Assembly (NCBI RefSeq): GCF_037893015.1
Contig: NC_133658.1
Location: forward strand, 9,941,049 to 10,005,048
Length of the DNA: 64,000 nucleotides
Source: Macrotis lagotis
Lineage: Eukaryota; Chordata; Mammalia; Peramelemorphia; Peramelidae
Direction of reading: 5' to 3'
The notes under the pieces were generated by a model. That model saw only the letters and a program-made list of their open reading frames with translations, made no database searches and was not told the origin of the DNA. Positions 55,405-64,000 of this stretch are shown here, piece by piece (position 1 is the stretch's first letter; the number at the start of each line of letters is the position of its first letter). Made by a program: the position numbers and the translations under genes.

Positions 55405-55500
55405 GGCCGCTCGGGGGCGGGGCCGGGGCGGGGCCGGGGCGGGGCGGAGCCGGGGCGGGGGCGGGGCGGAGCCGGGGCGGGGGCGGGGCCCGGGGAGGCC
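55405..55500 (-). promoter_or_regulatory. LPIN1: LPIN1 core promoter: tandem GC-box (Sp1-type) array
   Basis: About 90 bp of repeated GGGGCGGGGCC/GGGGCGGAGCC units, at least six overlapping GGGGCGGGG-type Sp1/KLF motifs, immediately upstream of the probable first exon. No TATA box is evident, consistent with a CpG-island promoter. The tandem regularity suggests the array grew by slippage. Confidence 0.55.
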
Positions 55501-55805
55501 AGGGGCGCAGGCGCAGACGCGCGCACGCACAGACACACACCCTGCCCGGGGCCGGGGGCGCCGTGCGCGTGCGCGTGCCCCGCGGACACAGCGCGCGTCT
55601 TCCCCACGCGCGGCCGGGCCTCTTCCAGCCCGGTGTCCGTGGAGACGCGGGACCGGGCGCCTGCGCCCTGGAAACCCGCGCGGACGCGTGGCCTAAAGCG
55701 GGGGGCGGGGCGCGCGGCGGCCCCTCCCCCTCCCCGCCTCCGAATGCTTCCCCCGAGGCACGCCCCCCGCTGACTGCGCAGGCGCCGTAGCATCGGGCCC
55801 CCCCC

Positions 55806-55860
55806 CAGGGGTGACTCAGCCGGGAGGCGCGCCGCTAGGGTGATGCGCTCAGCCAATCAG
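55806..55860. promoter_or_regulatory. Upstream promoter element: TGACTCA and CCAAT motifs
   Basis: Contains gtgactcagc (AP-1/NF-E2-like), ggtgatgcgc and agccaatcag; the CCAAT core is at 55,853-55,857 (NF-Y-type). It lies about 400 bp upstream of the GC-box array. Its first 40 bp are nearly repeated at 53,631-53,672. Confidence 0.4.
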
Positions 55861-56469
55861 GAGGCGGCCCGGGAGCAGCCCAGGGGGCGGGGCGGGGGCG
55901 GGGCGGGGGCGGGGCCTCGGCTCCTCCCGGGCTCAGCCCCCCAGGCCGCCCGGAGCCGGGGTGACCTTGGGCCGGTCCCCAGCCCCCATTCTCCAGTGGG
56001 GCGCCCCCGCGCAGCCCCCCCGGGAAGCCCGCTCGGCCCACAGCGCCTCACGGCGTCTCCTTAAGTCTGATGGGATCAGCATGCAGTAAGCGCCTGCTGT
56101 ATACCGGGCAGGAGACTCAGAGGGAACCCCCCCAGTCCCTGGGCTCGGAAGGGAAGCAGAGCCCGGGTGGGCCGTCGGGGACCCCGAGCCCCAGGCCCGG
56201 GGCTGTGCGCCCCGCGGGGCCCCCAGGGGCGAGCCCCCCGCCAGCCCACCGGAGGCCGCGGGCAGAGCCTGGGCCCTGCGGAGAGGCCCGGGCGGGAGCC
56301 GCCTCCCCATGGGGAGCCCGCCGCCCCCCCGCCCCGTGGCCCGGGCTCGCCGAGGCCGGGGCCCTTCACACAGTCCTTAGCCGCTGCGGGCCCCAGTGTC
56401 CTCCTCTGCCAAATGGGGATCATAAAGCGCCGCCCCCCCCCCCCCCCCGGCTGCTGTGAGCATGGACCG

Positions 56470-57360
56470 AGACCCCTGTTTCTCAAGGGCCTTTCCCGGC
56501 CTTAGGTGCATACAGCAGGTGCTCAGTGTGTGCTTATTCCCTTCCTTCCTCCACACTGTCACCTTGGCCATGCCCCTCACCTGCCATCCTTTCCCTCCTC
56601 ACCTGCCCCTTGGAATCTCCAGCTCCCCCCTTCCAGACTTCCCTGGTCATGGTTTTCTCTCCTTTCTACAGTATTTATGCCTAGGTCCATGGAAAATAAA
56701 TTACATGTTTGCCTTTATCTCTCCTGAAGGGATTCCAAGCCCCTTGAGACAAGGCACCATCAGCAGTGCCGAATAAATGCTTTTTCCATCCGTGACTGGC
56801 TCATTTTCCCCAGAGGTTGTTGGCATAGTGGATAGAGTACAGAGCTTGATGTCAGGAAGACCTGGGTTCAAATCCTGCCTCAGACACATATCAGGTATCT
56901 AATCCTGGGTAGGTCACTGGGGGCCTCAGTTTCCTTACCTGCAAAATGGGGAGACTAGCATTTATGTCCCAGGGTGCTATAGGATCAAATGTACAAAGTG
57001 CCAGACAGATGCCAGCTATTGCAATAATTCTACAGATGAAAGAACCGGGCCCAAAGAGGCGAGGAGCCAGACCGAGGGGACACAGCCAGGTACACTCAAG
57101 GTCAAACCGTGACCCCGACTAGAAAACAAAGCCACAACAAGGACGAATCCTTTGGCCCGACTCGGCCAACGTCCAAATGAGATGGGGGGGTCCCAGTCCC
57201 AGGGAGGAAGCCGCCACCCGGCAGATGTGGCGCTCAGAAAACCAGGCCGGCTCTGGGCAGAGGCCGTGGACCGGACGAGCTCGTCACGCTGCTCCCACGG
57301 GCACAGCCCATCGGGCAAGAACAGAGACGAGGCCTTCAAATACAGAGCATCGTGTGGGAA
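56470..57360. other. Upstream flank of LPIN1
   Basis: No exon recognised. A CORE-type SINE in plus orientation lies at about 56,805-57,020 (gggttcaaatcctgcctc, ctcagtttccttacctgc). The rest is unassigned. Confidence 0.4.
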
Positions 57361-57800
57361 TCGGGAAGAGTCTTAGAATGTGGAACCCAGAATGTCAGAG
57401 CTGGGAACCGTGTTGGAACATAGATTAGAAAATGTCAGAGTTGGGAAAGGCCTTGGAATGTAGAACGTCAAGAGCTGAAAAGACCTTAGAACATGGAACC
57501 GAGATTGTCAGCGTTGGGAACGGTGCTGGAACATAGAACCAAGCATGTCAGTGTTGGGAACGGTGTTGGAACAAAGATTAGAAAATGTCAGAGTCTGGAA
57601 GGACCTTAGAACATAAGCGCTGAGAAGGATCCTGGAATCCGCACCAGAGAGTTGTCAGAGTGGGGCAAGGGGAGGAAAACTGGGAAGGGCCTTAGGTCAG
57701 AGAAACCAGAGCTGGGAAAGGGCGTAGTAGAACATGGAGTGTCCGAGTTGGGAACAGTGAGTCCTAGAACAGAATGTTAAAAGTGAGAGGAGCCTTAGAA
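57360..57800. repeat. Degenerate tandem array of about 35-45-bp units
   Basis: Ten or so units of the form 'ttagaacatagaa..atgtcagagttgggaa..gg', with indels between them. A reverse-orientation stretch with the same words is at 60,880-61,020. Confidence 0.8.
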
Positions 57801-58549
57801 CAGAGGAGGAGGGAGGCAGGGAGGGAACGAGCGTGTATTAATCACTTCGTGTGTACCAGACTGTACTAAGCCCCTTAGAAGATGAAACCCGATGTCAGAT
57901 GTGGAATAGTCTTTGAAGCCCTGGATGTGGAGGCAGGAGACAGGTTAAATCTGTTTTCTCCAGAGAATATAAAACTGAATACCTCCCGCTAACACTTTAT
58001 AGAGTTTTGCAGTTACGTAGTGCTGATTGTGTACCCTGGCCCTGAAGGTTGGAATGTTGTGATTCTTCTGAGCTGGTCAGCTCCAGCCGTACCATCCTCA
58101 CACTGGGCACCAGCCCTCCCCCAAGTTTGGGGGCTTGACCTCCCTCCTCCTTTGATTTTGTGCCCTGTCGCTTAGGAGAGGGTGTGTGGCCCGCAGCAGG
58201 CGGTTAATGCACGCTTAATGACTCATCCTGGATGCACATCCTGCCCCTGAAGCCCACGGGCTGTGCAACCCTGGAAAGTCATCTGGGGACCTAGGAAACT
58301 CCCTTAAGACAAGCAACTTGCCATTACTGAAAGAGGGAGTTCTGAACAGAAGAGCTCCTATGTCTAGTCCAGAAGCAAGATTTAAAAATCACGTTTAGAG
58401 GGTCCCGTTACTGCCTTCGAGCTGTGGTCATGGTCACAAAATGAAGACAACCTCCCGGGGCTCCCTCCACGTCCTTCCCCACTCCAGTGGCTCCCTGTCA
58501 CCGCCAGGCTCAAATAGAAAAGATTGTGTTTGACATTCAAAGTCACAAA

Positions 58550-58780
58550 TAGCGGAGCCAGGAGGCACAGGGAATAGACCAGAGACTTGGAGACAAGAAG
58601 ATTGAGTTCAAATCCAGCCTCAGACACAGATTAGCTGTGTGACCTTGAACAATCCCTCTCACCTGCCTCATCTTCCTAATCTGTAAAATGGGGGGAGTAA
58701 TGCCACCTGCGCAGTAAGTGCTGTGAGGATGGGCAAGGCCATAGGTGTAAACGGGCTTTGCGGAGCATCCAGGCCTAGAT
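58550..58780 (+). repeat. CORE-type SINE
   Basis: gagttcaaatccagcctc, gctgtgtgaccttgaac and atctgtaaaatgggg, in plus orientation. Confidence 0.75.
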
Positions 58781-59499
58781 AAATGCAATTCTTATTCTTC
58801 CCTTTCCAGATGCCTTAGACTTTCCATCCCCCCCACACCCAGTGAAACCGGCCACTAGCCCTCAGGCTGAAAAGGTAGAAGCCTGAGGAGACTTCTCAGG
58901 GGGATGTTGGCAGCCAGTCAGGAAGGAGCCGCCCCAGGTCCAAGGTCCTACCCAGGCCAAGGGTCCTACCCCCACCCCAGGGAAAACTTATTCTCATCTG
59001 GATGAGATGATGATGATACTCTCAAGAGATCAAAGAAGCAAGAGGTCCTGACCTCCATAGAAAAGGGAAAATTTAGTCGGGGCCATGCTCCAGCAGCCCC
59101 AGAGACCTTTCAAGGATCCACTCAGACACTAACAGGGCAAGAAGTCACTCAGCCTCTCCCAGCCTCAGTTTCCCCATTTGTAAAAGGAGGAGATTGGCCC
59201 TGGTGACCCTCACTGTCTGTTTCCATCCAGCTCTCACTCTGTGATCTAAGTGTCTCACTCCTTTGACAGATGAGGAAACTGAGGCAGGCAGGTTAAGTCA
59301 ACACACAGGTAAGCAGCGTTTGAGGTGAGATTTGAACCCTGGTTTTCCTGACTCCAAGTTCAACACTCCACGGCCTCCTGAAGACATTGAGACAGATCAC
59401 CAGATGTTTATAATTAGCTGGTGACTCCTTCACAGGTATGTCAGGGGCCCCCAGGAGCTGCTATCAAGGCTTTGCCCCACTGACTTGGGATTTTGTTGT

Positions 59500-59685
59500 T
59501 GGGATTTTTTGTAATAACACAAGAAAATCCTAGGACTCCAACAAAAAACTGAAAACAGTTTTCTGGTAGGTAACAAGTTGGAAGATAAAATCCTATAAAT
59601 CATATTTTCTATGAATTCCCCACAAAACTAAGCAAGAAGACATAGCATTCCATTTCAAATAACAGAATCATACCTATGCTTTATG
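59500..59685 (+). repeat. L1 ORF2 fragment, plus orientation
   Basis: gaaaacagttttctggtagg, aagataaaatcctataaatc and cattccatttcaaataac fit the L1 ORF2 reverse-transcriptase region. Confidence 0.6.
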
Positions 59686-62600
59686 AATATCTCTATGGCA
59701 GTGGTGATGACTATTCCATTTGCAGTCAAGGAACCTGAGTTCAAATACTGTTTCAGACACTTGAACTAGCTGTGAAACCCCAAGCAAACTGCATGACCAG
59801 TCAGCCTCAGTTTCCCCCTCTATGAAATTAAAAGGTTGGATTCATTAAGAGAAGAGAGAAGAGAGGCTAAGTGTCAGGACCAGGACAATAGTCCAGGAGG
59901 AGGCAAGCCCATCCTCATCCCCATTTTAGAGCTGTGACTGCCTGAGGTCAGCGCAGATGCCTTTAGTCCCGGTTGTAGTAGTTATTTTGAAATTACAATG
60001 AATTTCCTGGAGTTCCCAAGAATAAGAGAGCCCTAGACTGAGCCTTAGATGTGTGGGCCCTTGAGGAGATTATCTATTTGTGTTCAGCCTGGATAAAGAT
60101 ATGGAGGTGGGAAATGGAAGAAACTTTGCTGAATAGCAAATAAATTCATTCAACTTGAATGTCAACAGTAATAATAGGGCAGGGAAGAAAGAGGGAAGGG
60201 TTTATTGGGGAAGTCAATGAGTTCATTTTATCTATTAGGGACTGGACAGACAGAATAAGAGTCATTAGCTTAGAGATTATAATGTGTATATGGGAGATGA
60301 GTCAAGGAAAGAACCCAGGACACAACCTTTAGAGCATATTAGATGTGTGACTTAAATGAAGATTTAACAAAGATGAGAAGGAACAAGGAGAGAGGGAGGT
60401 ATCCCCAAAACCTAGAGAGAATTCAGGAGGAGTGAGGGATCCCCAGGATCCAAAGGACACGGGGAGTTCAAGGAGAATGGGGATCGAGAAAAGACAACTG
60501 AATTTGGCATCATGTATAACTTTGGAAAGAGCAGATGAATGATAAAGTCAGATTGAAGAGAATTCAAAAGAAAGTAAGAACATCGAAAGGGGGGGGGGGT
60601 ATCAATGTCAGACGCTCTTCCCCAGGAGCTTAGCCCAAAAGGATGAAGACATTTGAGAGGACATAGGGGACGGACAGATGAAATGAAGGGGATCCATTGC
60701 AGACAGTAGGGAAGCACTCCCTAGATGGGGAGAGATTGAAGACAAGGGAGAGGTGGAGGTTCAGAATGAGGCAGATATTTTCAGAAATAGGGAACGTGTT
60801 GATTTAGCTTGTTTGATTCTACTTATTTGTGAAAGGAGGGTTTCTCGGGGGTTCTGTGTCCCACCTTCCACATTCTACGTTCAGGATTTTAGAGTTTCTT
60901 CCAACCTCTTCCAAGTCTGGCATTCTATGTTCTATGCTCTTCACTTATATTTAAAGTTCTCTTCCAGTTCCAACATACTGTGTTCTAAGTTCCCTCCAAG
61001 CTTTGACATTCGGTGATTCCCATGACTCGAGACACTTTCCTCATACCCAGGGAAGTTTAGGCCAAAGCTCTGGAGGAAGGACTGCTCAATAATTTCACAT
61101 GCTTTGGAGGGTTCCAGAAGGATAAGAGCCAAACTTGGGCCTCTGGATCTGGCAAGTGACCTATAAGATGGGAGGTCATCCCACCCAAACTCTCCCCAAA
61201 GTAGGATTTAGGCTAGGAAAAGGGAGACTTGGGGGGTGGGGGGGGGGGGGAGACAAGGAAGCTTCCTCCAATCTGTATTATGGCCAAAACTGAGCTATCT
61301 TCTTTCAGGTTTAAGTCACACCCATCCTTTGCCACCTCTAGGAACAGGTGAGTGTAGGGAAGGTGTATCTAACACAATCAGCCCACCCCAATCCAACAGC
61401 CCCACCTCTGCTTCCTGACTCTCAGGCTATCCTGGGCCCGGGGATATTTGCAACGTGGATGTTATTGCTATTTTTTATTGTTCTTTTGATGGAGAGCTTA
61501 GCCCCAACCTGCCAGGAAGGACTGTTTTTAAATAGAAATTTTACACAGACCTGTCCCATTTGTAAAAAGGACAAAAAAAGGAGGAAAGACCTAACTCAGA
61601 AATAGTCCACCAGGAAAGAACAAGACCTTCCCTCCTGAACTGAATAGACACCAGAGGCTACCTGCAAGATTATCAGTTTAAATTCCCATGCAGTACCTGT
61701 GTTCATTCCTCTGAGAAATTCTTTAGAACAATTATTGAAAATCCAAATCCAAATATGGGCCTCACTTTTTTCTGTCTTATATAAATAACATTTACTATTG
61801 CTGTTCAGCATACAGCTGTATCTTTCCACCTTTTAGAGACACCTCACCTACCATTCCCAAGACAAAAAGAGAAGCCTATAGCATGCACAGGTTAGGAAAT
61901 ACATCCAAGGTAGGTGCTGTGGTGAATAGAGAAACTTTGGAGGCAGGTGGATCTGGATTCAGGTCCTACCTCTGATCATCTGAATTATGTATCTTTGGAA
62001 AAGTCAGAACCTCTCTGGACCAGACAGCTCTTCACTATTCCAACTTAGAATGGAATTAGGGGTCTCTTACACCAATGAAATCACTGACCCAAATGTCTGC
62101 TCCCTGCCCACCGAGTAAGACATTTTTGGTAGAGTCCTCACCCATTGAGGTGAGCAGAGGAGACTTCCTAGAGGAGATGGCATCTGCACCGAACCTTGAA
62201 GCAAGTTCCTTTAGGAGGTGAAGAAGATGGAGGGCAACCTGGGCAGGGGCCCTAGCTAGTGCAAAGATAAAGAGGGAGGAGAGAGGGGTAATGGAGGTCC
62301 GGAGTAGCAAGTTGACTGGAACTCAAAGTTCTCTAGGTGGAACAATGCAAACGCAAAACCTGTAAAGGCGGGTGGGAGTTCCACTGTGATGGCCTTCCAA
62401 CGCCAACCTCTAACCAAGAGGCATTAGGGAGTCACGGAAGCGTTCTGAGAAAGGGAACAACACGGTCAGTCTCAGGCCATAAGAATGCCTCCGTAAGGAT
62501 GGAGAATGAAGAACATAGAGACCCCATCAGAGGACACTTGGAGGAGATCAGTTCAGGTGAGACAGGATGGGAACCTGCCCCCAAATGGTGGCCATGCCTG

Positions 62601-62995
62601 TGGGGACAAGGGGCATGGACAGGAAGGAGCCGCAAAGCTGGATGGACAATGCTCTGCAATTGACTGAATGGAGGCAGGTGGCATTCAAGAAAAAGAGGAG
62701 TCAGGGATGATACTGATACTAAGGCATGTACCTGGGCAAGTGGGAAAAAGGAAGTTTGGAAGAATGGTCATTCTGGACTTAAATTTCAGGTGGAGACTTC
62801 TTAGCTGATAATAGCCGTTAGGTTCGGAGCTTCGAATAGAGGCAGACAGATATATAGATAAATGTAGAGAAGAAAAAAGAAACAGAGGCAAAAAATAGAT
62901 GAATGGAAAACTATATAGATATAGTAGACTTTATAAATGCAGTTGAAAATATCAGTAACAGAGAAAGAAATGCATACATAGATGGGTAATGAGAG
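59686..62995. other. Unassigned upstream flank
   Basis: Scattered old SINE pieces (59,720-59,850 among them), a poly-G run at 60,589-60,599 and another at 61,230-61,250. No coding exon supported. Confidence 0.4.
60880..61020. repeat. Inverted relative of the 57.4-kb array
   Basis: Repeated cattctatgttct, ttcttccaacctctt and gacattcgg are the reverse complement of the array words. About four units. Confidence 0.7.
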
Positions 62996-62996
62996 A

Positions 62997-62998
<2 letters not shown>

Positions 62999-63045
<47 letters not shown>

Positions 63046-63082
63046 CAGAGAGACAGAGAGACAGAGAGAGAGAGAGAGAGAC
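62999..63082. repeat. (GA)n/(GACAGA)n microsatellite
   Basis: Pure GA for about 38 bp, then gacaga interruptions. Confidence 0.95.
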
Positions 63083-63621
63083 TTGGACATTATCTGCCTA
63101 GAAGTAGTCAGTGAACGCATGAGTGTACCAAGAGAGACTGCAAAGAGAAGAGAGAAGGGGACCCAAGACAGAGCCTTGGGGACCTCACATTCACTTAAGT
63201 TCACTTTTGTATTCTATGCTGCACCATCTCCTCCAATATTGCTAAGAGCGGGGATCCCCTTCTGAATTATCCTGCCCATCTAGCCTAGTTGCTAAGTTGG
63301 TGCTTAAATAAAGCCTCCGTGCGTTATTGGATCAGATTTGTAGTTGTGTTCTTTTGGGTTGTTTTGAATTGGGATGAATTGAATTGGTTTGGATGAATGA
63401 ATTTGAATTGGGATGAATTGAATTGGTTAAACCAAGTACTTCCCCATAAAGGTATACATGGATTTAGCCTCTGAAGGAGTTCAAAATGGTGGCCACAGAT
63501 GAGGTGTGATTTCAGGTGGCATGTGGAGAGCTCTATGACCAACTGAAAACATGTCTTGATGGACGAATGAAGACTCACCTAGAGGCCTCAACTTCTTGAG
63601 ATCCTTAAAGGGCTGGGCAAG

Positions 63622-63805
63622 ATTATGACTGGTTTTAGGGGTGGCTAGGTGGCACAGTGGATAGAGCACCCGCCCTGGAGTCAGGAGTAGCTGGGTTCAA
63701 ATCCAACCTCAGACACTTCATAATGACCTAGCTGTGTGGCCTTGGGCAAGCCACTTAACCCCATTGCCTTGCAAAAACCTAAAAAATATATTATGACTAG
63801 TTTTA
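63622..63805 (+). repeat. Young SINE with target-site duplication
   Basis: Body about 63,638-63,789 (ggtggctaggtggcacagtg to gccttgcaaaaacctaaaa). Flanks attatgactggtttta and attatgactagtttta differ at one base. Confidence 0.92.
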
Positions 63806-64000
63806 ATTCACTCTATAAAGGAAATGCTCAGCTCCTGTAAGAGGTCAATAAAAATGAAGAAATCACTGTTGACGGGCCTTCCTGCCCCTCCCCTGAGATC
63901 TGCACTGAAGATCCCCTGCTTTAGATGGAACCCAAACTTAGAAGAAGCCAGTCATCAAGCAAGGGTGAACTTGGGGAGTCCCCTCTTGACAGATGTCAGA

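Larger units (their letters stand above)
53790..56460. promoter_or_regulatory. CpG island spanning the LPIN1 5' end
   Basis: Dense CpG and very high GC by eye, strongest from 54.55 to 56.35 kb. It covers the probable first exon, the GC-box array and the start of intron 1. Two GC-rich minisatellites are embedded. No CpG ratio was computed. Confidence 0.8.

Noticed and set aside
54059..55540. Very long open frames on both strands over the CpG island (up to 493 codons, Pro/Gly/Ala-rich)
   Set aside because: They are produced by the two minisatellites and GC composition. They have no domain, no homology I recognise and a repeat-only sequence.
57361..57800. Regularly repeated words suggesting a CRISPR-like array
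   Set aside because: Units are degenerate with no uniform spacers, in vertebrate DNA; it is a decayed minisatellite or interspersed repeat.
56470..64000. Search for a neighbouring gene 5' of LPIN1 (NTSR2 or GREB1 in human order)
   Set aside because: No exon with recognisable protein similarity was found in this flank; it appears to be repeat-rich intergenic DNA.

Overview
The window looks like nuclear DNA of a marsupial. It is dense with one tRNA-derived SINE family: an A-box-like and a B-box-like motif, then a tail reading 'gccttgcaaaaa'. Several copies have clean target-site duplications. Older MIR/CORE-type SINEs, L1 fragments of the marsupial type, long microsatellites and one large CpG island are also present. 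The SINE tail suggests an Australian marsupial, possibly a dasyurid, but that assignment rests on memory and is tentative.

Only one protein-coding gene is supported: LPIN1 (lipin-1, phosphatidate phosphatase) on the minus strand. It runs from a GC-box promoter near 55.4 kb to a stop codon at 20,418-20,420. I reconstructed 19 coding exons plus a probable non-coding first exon. Every coding junction has a GT donor and an AG acceptor, and every phase is compatible. The exons sum to 2,754 nt, or 917 codons plus a stop; human lipin-1 is about 890 residues. One 80-bp exon (30,015-30,094) has no internal ATG and is easily missed. The 3' UTR probably runs to an AATAAA at 17,699-17,704.

Layout: 1-4.6 kb is intergenic with repeats. 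4.6-14.4 kb is a decayed, partial, same-orientation copy of the LPIN1 interval 29.1-36.2 kb, carrying four recognisable dead exons and lying 3' of the parent gene. 14.4-16.4 kb holds L1 pieces and one member of a 420-bp direct-repeat pair that brackets the copy. 17.7-20.4 kb is the LPIN1 3' UTR. 20.4-49.1 kb holds the coding exons and introns. 49.1-55.3 kb is intron 1, with L1 and SINE insertions and two GC-rich minisatellites at its 5' end. 53.8-56.4 kb is the CpG island. 56.4-64 kb is the upstream flank, where I see repeats but no gene.

The most unusual features are the downstream partial LPIN1 duplication, the pair of promoter-proximal minisatellites whose G-runs lie on opposite strands, and an in-frame six-codon tandem duplication beside the lipin polybasic region.
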